Positions 9,297 through 18,646 of a stretch of DNA of 64,000 nucleotides are shown in pieces. Made by a program: the position numbers and the translations under genes. Source of the stretch: Lachnospiraceae bacterium (GTDB taxonomy: Bacteria > Bacillota > Clostridia > Lachnospirales > Lachnospiraceae); NCBI GenBank assembly GCA_009911185.1, contig QXWW01000003.1, forward strand, positions 144,808 to 208,807. Reading direction: 5' to 3'. Every line of letters starts with the position of its first letter. Within the stretch, counting starts at the first letter, position 1. The notes beneath the pieces were generated by a model. It was not told the origin of the DNA. It ran no database searches and saw nothing but the letters and a program-made list of their open reading frames with translations.

Positions 9297-11246
9297 ATGA
9301 ATTTTCAAATCTGTACCGGAATGCAGGAGAAAGCAGGCGTAACCAGGGAGAGGGACGTGATTCTTTTTTCCACTCGGGCGCCAGAACATGCAGACTGCAA
9401 ATTATTTTTGTATCCCAGAGACAATGGAACGGTTCTGAAAATTCCTATGAAAGCACAAGAAAGTGGGAAAACTTTATATACTGTGGGTATACATGGGCTG
9501 GATTGGGAGAACTATGACTATAATTTTGAAATAAATGGCCGGGAAGTAATAGATAAGTATGCGCGGAAAATTACGGGACGTGAAATATGGGGAGATGAAA
9601 AACGTCGGCCAAAGTTGCTGCGGGCCGGGGAATTTGTACCTCAGAGGGAGCAAATAACGCAGGAAGACGGAGGAAAAGAGCCTGGGAGTCTGCATCATAT
9701 CTCAAAAGCAGAAAAAAGTAATATTAAAATTAAAGGTTCTTTCTATTTTTCGGATTTTAATTGGAAAAAGGATAAAAATCCTGAAATAGCCAAGGAAGAT
9801 ATGGTAATGTACAAACTCCATGTCCGGAGTTTTTCTATGGGGATGCGTAAGAGCAATAAAAAGCGTGGAACTGTGGGAGCAATTTATCGGAGACTGGATG
9901 CATTAAAAAATATGGGGATTACCACAGTTTTGTTTATGCCCTTGTATGAGTTTGAGGAATTTCTTATTTTGGACGAGAGTAAAAATCAGGAGAATCCTCA
10001 GAACTTACTTAATTGTTGGGGGTATACGGCAGGCAGTTATTTTGCGCCGAAGGCTTCTTTTTTGTCAGAAAATAATCCGGATGAATTAAAGCGCCTGATT
10101 ATGAAAATGCATGAAAAGGGGATGGAGTGCATCCTGGAATTTTACTTTTCTGAAAAATTAAATCTATTTTTTATTATTGATATTTTGCATTACTGGCACA
10201 GGGAATATCATGTGGATGGTTTTCGAATTATTGGAAATCCAACAGCGGCTAAACTGCTGGCAAGAGATGAAACGCTGTCGGGATGTAAGCTGTTTTTTGA
10301 TGGCTTTTCGGAAGAACAGGCGCGGGATCCCGAACGGTTTGGACCAAAGCTGTATACTTATAATGAGGAATTTTTATATGGGATGCGGAAGATTTTGAAT
10401 CATCATAATGGCAGTATTTATGAATTTGCCTGCCAGATGCGCAGACAGCAGTCGCATCAGGGGTTTGTGAATTATATTGCGGAAAACAATGGATTTACGC
10501 TTTGGGACGTCTTTTCTTATGAACAGAAGCACAATGAATTAAATGGCGAGGATAACCGCGATGGCAATTATTGTAATTACAGCAGTAATTGCGGACAGGA
10601 AGGATTCAGTCGTAAATATGAGGTACTGCAGTTGCGCAAACAGCAGGTAAGAAATGCCCTTGCGATTCTTTTTTTTGCGCAGGGAGTTCCTCTGCTTTGG
10701 ATGGGAGACGAGTGCTGTAATTCTCAAAATGGCAACAATAATGCCTATTGCCAGGATAATGAGATTGGCTGGAAGGAATGGAGGAATAACGAATTATGCC
10801 GGGAAATGATACACTATGTTTCCGCGCTTGCCGGGATTCGGAAAAAATACCGGATGATTCGGATGCCTGATCCTTATAAGCTGATTGATTATAAAAATGC
10901 AGGCAGTCCGGATCTGTCTTATCATAGTGACGCCGGTTGGAAAATAGACTTTAATATGAACCGCGGGTTTATCGGGATGTTTTATTGCGGCGTTTATGCG
11001 GAGACGACAGAACATGTGTATATTGCTTATAATTTTCAATATTATTCCCAGAAATTTGCACTTCCCGGCGGAATAGAATGGAAACTGCTGCTGGATACGG
11101 CCAGGGAGGAGGCTGTATTGGCAGAAGCAGAGTGTCTGGGTGAAATTCGTGAAATAGAGGTGGAAGGCCAGGCAATCTGCTTTTTAACGGGAAGTCCTGC
11201 GCCTGCAAAAAAGAGACGGGCAAAAATAAACAGGAGGAAGGAATGA
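9297..11246 (+). CDS. GlgX/isoamylase-like GH13 protein lacking catalytic acids
   Basis: 649 residues with the architecture of a glycogen-debranching GH13 enzyme: an N-terminal CBM48-like region (about 1-160), then a barrel starting at YKLHVRSFSMG. Family landmarks are clear: NCWGYTAGSYFAP, YHVDGFR, GFTLWDVFSYEQKHNELNGE, AQGVPLLWMGDE and GNNNAYCQDNEIGW. The three catalytic carboxylates are changed: the nucleophile Asp after VDGFR(F) is I312, the acid/base Glu position is D335, and the HD of the third motif is N397-N398. The DxxxNH motif is EFYFSE. It is therefore probably a pseudoenzyme binding alpha-glucan. The gene overlaps the next by ATGA. Confidence 0.85.
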   Translation: MNFQICTGMQEKAGVTRERDVILFSTRAPEHADCKLFLYPRDNGTVLKIPMKAQESGKTLYTVGIHGLDWENYDYNFEINGREVIDKYARKITGREIWGDEKRRPKLLRAGEFVPQREQITQEDGGKEPGSLHHISKAEKSNIKIKGSFYFSDFNWKKDKNPEIAKEDMVMYKLHVRSFSMGMRKSNKKRGTVGAIYRRLDALKNMGITTVLFMPLYEFEEFLILDESKNQENPQNLLNCWGYTAGSYFAPKASFLSENNPDELKRLIMKMHEKGMECILEFYFSEKLNLFFIIDILHYWHREYHVDGFRIIGNPTAAKLLARDETLSGCKLFFDGFSEEQARDPERFGPKLYTYNEEFLYGMRKILNHHNGSIYEFACQMRRQQSHQGFVNYIAENNGFTLWDVFSYEQKHNELNGEDNRDGNYCNYSSNCGQEGFSRKYEVLQLRKQQVRNALAILFFAQGVPLLWMGDECCNSQNGNNNAYCQDNEIGWKEWRNNELCREMIHYVSALAGIRKKYRMIRMPDPYKLIDYKNAGSPDLSYHSDAGWKIDFNMNRGFIGMFYCGVYAETTEHVYIAYNFQYYSQKFALPGGIEWKLLLDTAREEAVLAEAECLGEIREIEVEGQAICFLTGSPAPAKKRRAKINRRKE

Positions 11247-11905
11247 CAGAGCAAAAGTTTGGATTGAACGGATGTGCGTTAAAATGTATTGCCATGGTCA
11301 GTATGCTGATCGATCATGCGGGGGCTGTGCTTTATCCGCAATATATTGTTCTGCGGATGATTGGAAGGCTTGCGTTTCCAATATATTGCTTTTTGCTGGT
11401 GGAAGGCGCCATGCATACAAGAGATATCCGCAAATACGAGATCAGGCTGCTGTTGTTTGCTTTGGTTTCAGAAGTGCCGTTTGACCTTGCGTTCCATGGA
11501 AGGACGTGGTGGGAGAATCAGAATGTATTTTTTACGCTGTTTTTGGGGGTTCTTGCTATTGATTTGATGCAGGAGGCCGGGAATAAATTAAGTGTATTTT
11601 TGATTTTTGTGTTAGCGGCAGTTGCAGCTGAAGCTTTGCACACAGATTATGGCGGAGCCGGAATTGTATTTATTGTTTGTTATTATCTTCTTTACCAGAA
11701 AAAGATTTTGAAACAGATTATGTTTTTGGCGGAGAATTTTCTTCTCTATGGATTGGGCGTTCAGTTTTATGCGTCAATTGCAGTGCTTCCCATGCTGTTG
11801 TATAACGGAAAAAAAGGACCTTCCCTGAAGTATGTTTTCTATGTATTTTATCCGCTGCATTTGTTGATTTTATATTTAATCATTCAAATGAAATATGGAA
11901 GTTAA
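11243..11905 (+). CDS. TraX-family membrane protein
   Basis: 220-residue polytopic membrane protein with about 6-7 hydrophobic segments. The N-terminus (LKCIAMVSMLIDHAG), then RMIGRLAFPIYCFLLVEG and the following helices match the TraX/acyltransferase-like family known from plasmid pilin acetylation; many chromosomal clostridial copies have no known role. It starts inside the stop of the GH13-like gene (ATGA), with GGAGGAAGG upstream, so the two are translationally coupled. Whether it modifies a surface or glucan-related substrate is speculation. Confidence 0.8.
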   Translation: MTEQKFGLNGCALKCIAMVSMLIDHAGAVLYPQYIVLRMIGRLAFPIYCFLLVEGAMHTRDIRKYEIRLLLFALVSEVPFDLAFHGRTWWENQNVFFTLFLGVLAIDLMQEAGNKLSVFLIFVLAAVAAEALHTDYGGAGIVFIVCYYLLYQKKILKQIMFLAENFLLYGLGVQFYASIAVLPMLLYNGKKGPSLKYVFYVFYPLHLLILYLIIQMKYGS

Positions 11906-11931
11906 ATATGATATAATTTATGAGGTGAAAC

Positions 11932-12504
11932 ATGAAAGCTTGGCAACATTTAAAAACGATAAACCATCATAAAATGCTGGTGATGAAAGGTTGTTTCCGG
12001 GTAGGGCTTTATAAACAGGGGCTTTTGCATGATCTTTCCAAATATACGCCCACAGAATTTCTGGTAGGGTGTAAATATTTTCAGGGAAATATCAGTCCCA
12101 ATAATATTGAACGCAAAGAAAATGGTTATTCTCTTGCCTGGCTGCATCATAAGGGCAGGAATAAGCATCATCTGGAGTATTGGATTGATTATGGAGTAGG
12201 TGAAAAAAGAGGAATTACCGGAATGAAGATGCCGTTAAAGTATGTGGTGGAAATGTTTATTGACCGGATTTCAGCGTCTAAAAATTATCAAAAGGAAAAA
12301 TATACAGACCGCAGTGCGCTGGATTATTATGAGAACGGCAAAGAATACCATATTCTTCATGAAGAAACCAGGGCGCTGCTGGAAGAACTTCTTCACATGC
12401 TGGCGGATCAGGGAGAAGAAGCAACCTTTTACTATATCCGGCATGTTCTGCTCAGGCAGAAGGATTACGGGACGCCGTACCGGCGTCAGTCCGGAACAAA
12501 CTGA
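11932..12504 (+). CDS. DUF5662 family protein
   Basis: 190-residue soluble protein. The opening (MKAWQHLKTINHHKMLVMKGCFRVGLYKQGLLHDLSK), the HD-like pairs LLHDLSKY and AWLHHKGRNKHHLEYW, and the overall length match DUF5662, a His/Asp-rich family reminiscent of HD-domain proteins. No biochemical role is established. GAGGTG precedes the ATG. Its 3' end overlaps the convergent DUF4250 gene by 19 bases. Confidence 0.8.
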   Translation: MKAWQHLKTINHHKMLVMKGCFRVGLYKQGLLHDLSKYTPTEFLVGCKYFQGNISPNNIERKENGYSLAWLHHKGRNKHHLEYWIDYGVGEKRGITGMKMPLKYVVEMFIDRISASKNYQKEKYTDRSALDYYENGKEYHILHEETRALLEELLHMLADQGEEATFYYIRHVLLRQKDYGTPYRRQSGTN

Positions 12505-12668
12505 TTTTGTCTGCTGTCATAGTGAAAGGAAATTCCGGCAAGCTGCTTTGTCAGCTCATCTTCCGAGAGGCGGTTGCTCTTGCATAAGTCTTCCAGGGAT
12601 GCGTAGTGATCTCTCAGGTGAGTATTAATAACGCTGAGCAGTATTACAGGATCTTTGGGAAAATTCAT
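12486..12668 (-). CDS. DUF4250 domain protein
   Basis: 60-residue cytoplasmic protein (MNFPKDPVILLSVINTHLRD...) matching the DUF4250 family of small clostridial proteins. It has a helix-turn-helix-like spacing (DLCKSNRLSEDELTKQLAG) but no proven function. A strong TTTTGGAGG site sits 7 bases before the ATG on the minus strand. It converges on and overlaps the DUF5662 gene. Confidence 0.85.
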   Translation of the reverse strand: MNFPKDPVILLSVINTHLRDHYASLEDLCKSNRLSEDELTKQLAGISFHYDSRQNQFVPD

Positions 12669-12780
12669 ATGTTTACCTCCAAAATATGTATTTTAGTATT
12701 TATATGTTGCATATGATTCATTAGTATACCTTGCTTTTACAGGGTTGGCAAGCTAATTTCAGAATTTAATTCTTAATGGA

Positions 12781-12841
12781 AAGGCACTTCAAAGCTTGAT
12801 TTTTCATAGAATGTAATAAATCAGCTTAGAGGTGCTTTTTT
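12781..12841 (+). terminator. Terminator-like hairpin over the sigK start
   Basis: Long imperfect stem: 12781-12802 pairs with 12818-12838 with one bulge, one mismatch and two G-T pairs, followed by six T at 12836-12841. The 3' arm contains the AGAGGTG ribosome site, and the T-run merges into the TTG start of sigK (12840-12842). It can act as a terminator or mask translation initiation. Confidence 0.75.
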
Positions 12842-13466
12842 GAAAACTTTTTTATTGCCGCTGAAGGAAGAGGAAGAAAAATATTATCTGGAAAAAATGA
12901 GAGAGGGCGACCTTGAAGCTAAACATACTTTGATTGAGCGAAATTTGAGACTGGTAGCTCATATTTCCAGAAAATACCAAAATGGTGAGGAGGATATGGA
13001 AGATTTGATTTCCATTGGTACCATTGGACTGATTAAAGCGATTGGCACATTTAATTATGAACGGGGGAACAGGCTTGCGACTTATGCAGCGCGATGCATA
13101 GACAATGAACTATTGATGTATTTCCGGGGAAAGAAGAAAACTTCCAGAGAGGTTTCTTTGTATGAACCGATCGGGACAGACAAGGAAGGAAATCAGATCA
13201 GCCTGATGGATGTAGTCGAAAGTACGGACCGGGATATTTTTGAAATTATAGAGCTCAAAGGCAACAGCCGCAAGGTTTACGAGATGATTCCCAAGGTTCT
13301 CAATGAAAGAGAGCGCGAGATTATCCAATGGAGGTATGGTTTATATAATCAGGTTCCGGTCACCCAGAGGGAAATTGCAGATAAACTTGGAATTTCCCGG
13401 TCGTATGTGAGCAGAATCGAAAAGCGGGCGCTGGAAAAATTAAAGAGTTGTTTTGAAGCGTCATAG
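12840..13466 (+). CDS. sigK: Sporulation sigma factor SigK
   Basis: 208-residue sigma-70 family protein closest to sigma-K by its continuous pattern: IERNLRLVAHISRKYQN, EDLISIGTIGLIKAI, LATYAARCIDNELLM and the region 4.2 helix ISRSYVSRIEKRALEKL. Sigma-K directs late mother-cell transcription. The gene is uninterrupted (no skin-type element) and lacks a long pro-sequence. The TTG start at 12840 keeps the conserved PLKEEEE region; the next in-frame ATG (12897) would remove it. The start lies inside a terminator-like hairpin. Confidence 0.9.
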   Translation: MKTFLLPLKEEEEKYYLEKMREGDLEAKHTLIERNLRLVAHISRKYQNGEEDMEDLISIGTIGLIKAIGTFNYERGNRLATYAARCIDNELLMYFRGKKKTSREVSLYEPIGTDKEGNQISLMDVVESTDRDIFEIIELKGNSRKVYEMIPKVLNEREREIIQWRYGLYNQVPVTQREIADKLGISRSYVSRIEKRALEKLKSCFEAS

Positions 13467-13617
13467 AACCAGGAGCGAAGTGCTGCCGGCGGTTTGAACA
13501 TTCAGACCGCTGACAAAAACGGCTTTTCAAATAAAGAGAAATATGTTACCATGAATCTATCTTTTTTCAGGGCGTGTCTGCCCCAAATATTCCCAACCAG
13601 TACAAAGGGAGGTATCT

Positions 13618-15174
13618 TTGTATAGTATTGTGTCAACAGCAATCGTCTGCGGAATCCAGAGCGTTCTCGTTCAGGTAGAGGCGGATGTTTGCGACGGAAT
13701 GCCTGCATTGGAAATGGTAGGCGTATTAGCTTCGGAGGTAAAAGAAGCTAAGGAGCGGATTCGGGCGGCAATCCGTAACAGCGGCATCAGCCTGCCGCCG
13801 AAAAAGATTACGATCAACCTTTATCCGGCAGATATCCGCAAAACAGGGACAGTATTTGATCTGCCCATTGCGCTTGCGGTTTTAGCGGCATATGGGAGGA
13901 TTCCCCAGGAATATTTAGAGGGGATTCTTTTTGCAGGCGAGATCAGCCTGAATGGGGAAATACGGCCCACGTCCGGGGTGCTGCCAATGGTTCTTGCCGC
14001 CAAAGAAGCGGGAAAGCAGGTGGTATGCGTTCCCAGAGAAAATATCAGGGAGGCTCAGATTGTAAAAGGAATTACCATTTTGCCGGGAGAAAATCTGAAT
14101 CAGGTGATGGAGCTTATCCGTTGTTTTTTTAAGGAGGGCTGTAAGGAAAGCGAAAATAGCGATAATGATAATAATATAGAAGAAATGGGCATAGATTATG
14201 AAAATATGGATTGTGATTTCGCGGGAATCCATGGACAACTTCTGCTGAAACGCGCCTGCGAAATTGCGGCGAGCGGAAGACATCATATGTTGATGCTGGG
14301 TTCTCCGGGCGCTGGAAAAACGATGGCGGCCCGTGCCGTCGCCACTATTTTGCCGCCGCTTACCCAGCAAGAGGCATTAGAGCTTGCCAAGGTTTACAGT
14401 GTCACGGGCAGATTTGAGCAGCGGGAGAAAAATTTCAGGAAAAGGCCGTACCGAAGCCCTCACCATACCATCAGCCTGGCAGGGCTGGCTGGAGGAGGAG
14501 CTGTGCCAAAGCCGGGGGAGATCAGTCTCGCCCATAAGGGGGTGCTGTTTTTAGACGAACTGACGGAATTTAAAAAGCCAGTATTAGAAGCGCTGCGTCA
14601 GCCATTAGAAGAGCGCGGCATCCGTTTGGTGCGAAAAAGCGGCACGTATTTCTATCCGGCAGATATTATGCTGATTGCGGCTATGAATCCCTGCAACTGC
14701 GGCTATTTTCCCGATCGCAACCGCTGTAGCTGTTCCCGGGCAATGATCGAACGGCATCTTAATAAAATCAGCCGTCCTATGTTAGACCGCATGGATCTTT
14801 GCGTGGAAGTGCAGCGCCCCTCTCTGTCAGAGCTGACAGCCAGAAAGCGGGAGGAAACATCGGCCGAAATCCGTGCGCGTGTGGAACGGACGCAGCTTAT
14901 ACAACAGCAAAGGTTTGAAGGGACTGGTATATTGTATAACAGCCAGATTCCTGCCAGTGCAATGGAACAGTGGTGTGTTTTAGAGCCGGCGGGAGAAAGG
15001 CTGCTACAAGAAGCGTTTGAACAGTTACAGCTGACAGCGAGAGGGTATTACCGGATTATACGGGTAGCCCGCACGATTGCAGACATGGAAGGCGCAGCAC
15101 AGATCGGGCGTTCCCACATCCAGGAAAGCCTTCTGTTTCGCAGTATTGATAGAAAGGTGTGGAATTGGGAGTGA
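13618..15174 (+). CDS. YifB/ComM-family Mg-chelatase-like ATPase
   Basis: 518-residue AAA+ protein. The N-terminal ~170-residue ChlI/Lon-type domain (IVCGIQSVLVQVEADVCDGMPAL) is followed by an ATPase core with Walker A (GSPGAGKTMAAR, from about residue 228) and GVLFLDEL as Walker B. A Cys-rich insert (NPCNCGYFPDRNRCSC) and a C-terminal helical lid follow. ComM-type proteins drive branch migration during transformation. The TTG start follows GGGAGG. The stop overlaps the dprA start, a conserved pairing. Confidence 0.92.
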   Translation: MYSIVSTAIVCGIQSVLVQVEADVCDGMPALEMVGVLASEVKEAKERIRAAIRNSGISLPPKKITINLYPADIRKTGTVFDLPIALAVLAAYGRIPQEYLEGILFAGEISLNGEIRPTSGVLPMVLAAKEAGKQVVCVPRENIREAQIVKGITILPGENLNQVMELIRCFFKEGCKESENSDNDNNIEEMGIDYENMDCDFAGIHGQLLLKRACEIAASGRHHMLMLGSPGAGKTMAARAVATILPPLTQQEALELAKVYSVTGRFEQREKNFRKRPYRSPHHTISLAGLAGGGAVPKPGEISLAHKGVLFLDELTEFKKPVLEALRQPLEERGIRLVRKSGTYFYPADIMLIAAMNPCNCGYFPDRNRCSCSRAMIERHLNKISRPMLDRMDLCVEVQRPSLSELTARKREETSAEIRARVERTQLIQQQRFEGTGILYNSQIPASAMEQWCVLEPAGERLLQEAFEQLQLTARGYYRIIRVARTIADMEGAAQIGRSHIQESLLFRSIDRKVWNWE

Positions 15175-16283
15175 AAGAAAATGATACATATTTTGATATT
15201 TATGAATACTGGCTGGCCAGCCTTGCCTTTCTTCCCGGAAGGAAAAAGATTTATCTCAAAACGGTGTTTCAAAAGGCGGAGATGCTGTATCGTGCAGAAG
15301 AAATGAGTCTGAAACATCTTTTGCTGCTGACAGAGCGGGAAAAGGAACGCTTGAAAGAGGCGCAAAGACAGACAGAGAAAGAGTTAAAACGACAAAGAGA
15401 ATATTGTGCGCAGAATCAGATTGGGCTGGCGCTCTGGCAGGACGATTCGTATCCCTTGCGATTAAAGGAGATTTATAATCCGCCTTATGGGCTGTTTTAC
15501 CGGGGGCGTCTGCCGGACAAGAATCTGTGTACAGTTGGGATTGTGGGCGCAAGAAACTGTTCCTTTTATGGGAAAACAGCTGCGGAGAAGATTGGGAAGG
15601 AGCTTGCCGCGGCGGGAATCGCCGTAATTAGCGGTCTGGCGGCAGGAATTGACGGGGCGGCTCAAAGGGGGGCTGTTCATGCAGGCGGATATACCCTGGG
15701 CGTGTTAGGAAATGGAATCGATGTGTGTTATCCGCCGCAAAACAGGGAATTATATGAGCAGCTTTTGACAAAGGGATGCGTGGTGTCGGAATATCCGCCG
15801 GGTACGACTCCGCTTCCGGGCTATTTTCCGCAGAGAAACCGGATAATCAGCGGCTTGTCTGATTGCGTGCTGGTGGTGGAAGCCAGAGAAAAGAGCGGTT
15901 CCCTGATTACGGCAGATTTTGCATTAGAGCAGGGAAAGGACGTTTATGCTTTGCCGGGAAGGATTTCTGACGCGCTAAGCCAGGGGACAAACCGCTTAAT
16001 CCGACAGGGCGCAGGAATTTTTTTAAATGTGGAAGATTTTCTGAATGAAATGCATATTTTTACAAAAGCGGGAGACAATTCTTCTCTAAAACCAAAAAAT
16101 TCTCTTGAAAATTTAGAAAGGTTGGTGTATAGTTGTCTCGGTTTCACTCCCAGAAGTCTGGAGTATCTTTTGACAGAAACCAATCTTTCTCTGGGAGTAT
16201 TGATGGAAAATCTGGAAACACTGCAGGAAAAGGGCTGTGTTTCTGAGGTATATAAAAATTACTATAGCCGTTGTGATATTTGA
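15171..16283 (+). CDS. dprA: DNA-processing protein DprA
   Basis: About 370 residues. The Rossmann-like DprA core begins at VGIVGARNCSFYG and continues with ISGLAAGIDGAAQRGAV and GNGIDVCYPPQNRELYEQL; a C-terminal winged-helix-like segment follows. It loads RecA on incoming single-stranded DNA. GTG at 15171 overlaps the yifB stop as GTGA; in-frame starts at 15159 (GTG) or 15165 (TTG) are also possible. It lies upstream of topA, the order smf-topA-codY being common in Firmicutes. Confidence 0.93.
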   Translation: MKENDTYFDIYEYWLASLAFLPGRKKIYLKTVFQKAEMLYRAEEMSLKHLLLLTEREKERLKEAQRQTEKELKRQREYCAQNQIGLALWQDDSYPLRLKEIYNPPYGLFYRGRLPDKNLCTVGIVGARNCSFYGKTAAEKIGKELAAAGIAVISGLAAGIDGAAQRGAVHAGGYTLGVLGNGIDVCYPPQNRELYEQLLTKGCVVSEYPPGTTPLPGYFPQRNRIISGLSDCVLVVEAREKSGSLITADFALEQGKDVYALPGRISDALSQGTNRLIRQGAGIFLNVEDFLNEMHIFTKAGDNSSLKPKNSLENLERLVYSCLGFTPRSLEYLLTETNLSLGVLMENLETLQEKGCVSEVYKNYYSRCDI

Positions 16284-16306
16284 CGGAGGAATAAAGGAGC
16301 AGACAC

Positions 16307-18376
16307 ATGGCAAAGTATCTTGTAATCGTGGAGTCACCGGCGAAGGTGAAGACAATCAAAAAATTTTTGGGGAAAAACTATGAAGTGGAGGCGTCCAACG
16401 GGCATGTCAGGGATCTTCCCAAGAGCCAGCTTGGCATAGATGTGGAACATGACTACGAGCCAAAATATATTACGATTCGGGGAAAGGGAGATATTCTTGC
16501 CAATCTTCGCAAAGCGGTGAAGAAGGCGGATAAAGTGTATCTGGCAACGGACCCTGACCGGGAAGGAGAGGCCATTTCCTGGCATCTTTCAAAGGCGTTG
16601 AAACTGGAAGGAAAGAATGTCTATCGGATTAGTTTCAATGAGATTACAAAAAATGCCGTAAAAACTTCGCTGAAACAGGCGAGAGAGATTGATATGAACC
16701 TGGTGGATGCTCAGCAGGCGCGGCGCATGTTAGACCGTATGGTGGGGTATCGGATTAGTCCGCTGTTATGGGCGAAAGTGAAAAGAGGGTTAAGCGCAGG
16801 GCGCGTGCAGTCGGTAGCGCTTCGCATTATCTGTGACAGAGAGGAAGAAATCAATGCATTTATCCCCGAGGAATATTGGACGCTGGATGCGCAGCTTACC
16901 ATTCCAGGTGAAAAGAAACCCCTCGCCGCCAAATTTTATGGAGATGAAACAGGTAGAATTAATATTGGCTCCAGAGAAGAAATGGACAAAATTTTGTCAG
17001 ACCTGGAACACGAAAACTACCAGGTGCTTGAAGTAAAAAGGGGAAGCAGGACCAAAAAGGCTCCGCTTCCGTTTACCACCAGTACGCTGCAGCAGGAAGC
17101 GGCAAAGAGACTCAATTTTTCAACGCAGAAGACGATGCGTCTGGCGCAGCAGCTTTATGAGGGGGTTGACGTTAAGGGGCAGGGAACGGTCGGTATTATT
17201 ACCTACCTGAGAACGGATTCGGTGCGGGTGTCAGAGGAGGCGGACGCAGCCGCAAGAGAGTATATCCAATCTTCTTATGGGGAAAAGTACGTCGCGGCGT
17301 CAGGGCAGAGCAAAAAAAGCGGTGCGAATGTCCAGGATGCCCATGAGGCAATTCGTCCATCAGATATTACAAGGACGCCTGTGATGATCAAAGAATCTTT
17401 AAGCCGGGATCAATTCCGCCTGTACCAGTTAATCTGGAACCGTTTTGCGGCGAGCCGCATGGCAAGTGCAGAGTACGAAACCACATCAGTGAAAATAAAA
17501 GCGGGACGGTACCGTTTTCATGTATCGGCGTCTAAAGTTGCTTTTGAGGGATTTTTGTCTGTATATACCGGCGACGATGAGGAAAAAACGGAAAGCAATG
17601 TGCTGTTGAAGGCTATTGATACCGATACGGAACTAAATCTGAAAGAGTTGGAAGAAAAGCAGCATTTTACCCAGCCGCCAGCGCATTTTACAGAGGCGTC
17701 CTTAGTGAAAGCGCTGGAAGAACTGGGTGTCGGACGCCCCAGTACTTATGCGCCGACGATTACAACGCTGCTGGGAAGGCGTTATATAACCAAAGAAAAT
17801 AGAAATCTTTATGTAACGGAATTGGGAGAAATAGTCAATTCTATTATGACAGAGGCGTTTCCGGCTATTGTGGACCAACAGTTTACAGCAAATATGGAAT
17901 CGCTTCTGGATAAAGTCGCGGAGGGAACGGTTGGCTGGAAAGTAGTGGTAAGTAACTTCTACCCGGATTTAGAACATGCCGTTCAGATTGCAGAGAAAGA
18001 GCTGGAAAAAGTAAAGATTGAAGATGAAGTTACAGATGTGATTTGCGATCTGTGTGGTAGAAATATGGTAATCAAATATGGACCGCACGGAAGATTTCTC
18101 GCCTGTCCTGGATTTCCTGACTGCCGCAATACCAAGCCGTATTTGGAGAAAATCGGCGTGTCTTGTCCGATATGTGGAAAAGAGATTGTCCTGAAAAAGA
18201 CAAAGAAAGGTAGAAAATATTATGGCTGCGAGGCAAATCCTGATTGTGAGTTTATGTCCTGGCAAAAGCCTTCGAAAGAAGAATGTCCGCAATGCGGCGG
18301 TTACATGGTGGAAAAGGGAAATAAACTGGTGTGCGCGAATAATCAGTGCGGATTTGTGAAAGAACAGCAGAAATAA
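16307..18376 (+). CDS. topA: DNA topoisomerase I
   Basis: 689-residue type IA topoisomerase that relaxes negative supercoils. The Toprim domain is visible (YLVIVESPAKVKTI, TDPDREGEAISWHL), the active-site tyrosine is Y300 in TYLRTDSVRVS, and the central gate domain carries LPFTTSTLQQEA. The C-terminus holds three four-cysteine zinc ribbons (CDLCG...CPGFPDC, CPICG...CEANPDC, CPQCG...CANNQC). AAAGGAG precedes the ATG. Length is normal. Confidence 0.97.
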   Translation: MAKYLVIVESPAKVKTIKKFLGKNYEVEASNGHVRDLPKSQLGIDVEHDYEPKYITIRGKGDILANLRKAVKKADKVYLATDPDREGEAISWHLSKALKLEGKNVYRISFNEITKNAVKTSLKQAREIDMNLVDAQQARRMLDRMVGYRISPLLWAKVKRGLSAGRVQSVALRIICDREEEINAFIPEEYWTLDAQLTIPGEKKPLAAKFYGDETGRINIGSREEMDKILSDLEHENYQVLEVKRGSRTKKAPLPFTTSTLQQEAAKRLNFSTQKTMRLAQQLYEGVDVKGQGTVGIITYLRTDSVRVSEEADAAAREYIQSSYGEKYVAASGQSKKSGANVQDAHEAIRPSDITRTPVMIKESLSRDQFRLYQLIWNRFAASRMASAEYETTSVKIKAGRYRFHVSASKVAFEGFLSVYTGDDEEKTESNVLLKAIDTDTELNLKELEEKQHFTQPPAHFTEASLVKALEELGVGRPSTYAPTITTLLGRRYITKENRNLYVTELGEIVNSIMTEAFPAIVDQQFTANMESLLDKVAEGTVGWKVVVSNFYPDLEHAVQIAEKELEKVKIEDEVTDVICDLCGRNMVIKYGPHGRFLACPGFPDCRNTKPYLEKIGVSCPICGKEIVLKKTKKGRKYYGCEANPDCEFMSWQKPSKEECPQCGGYMVEKGNKLVCANNQCGFVKEQQK

Positions 18377-18571
18377 TTTGCAATTCAGAGCTGTCACATT
18401 GAAGAAATCAGGCGCAGGATATGGTAAAAATTAACAGATTATGGAAACCATGTCCGGCAGGCTCCGGTCTGAAATGTGGCGGCTTTTTTCTGTATTGAAA
18501 CTTTATTCGGGAACATAGTAACAAAATGACGCAAAATAGGCACAAATAAGCGCAAAAAACGTAGAAAGTTG

Positions 18572-18600
18572 TTGAATTTTACAGTGAAATATGGTAAAAT
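18572..18600 (+). promoter_or_regulatory. Promoter of codY
   Basis: TTGAAT (18572-18577) and TAAAAT (18595-18600) with a 17-base spacer, about 46 bases before the codY ATG. It is in the 270-base gap after topA, which otherwise holds only a GC-rich stretch ending in six T (about 18481-18487), possibly the topA terminator. Confidence 0.7.
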
Positions 18601-18646
18601 TAGAAGAAATTCAGAAGAGGTATAAATTTTAATCAGGAGGTATGTT

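Noticed and set aside
13488..13509. Terminator after sigK (GCGGT/ACCGC)
   Set aside because: Only a 5-bp stem and no T-run, so too weak to call.
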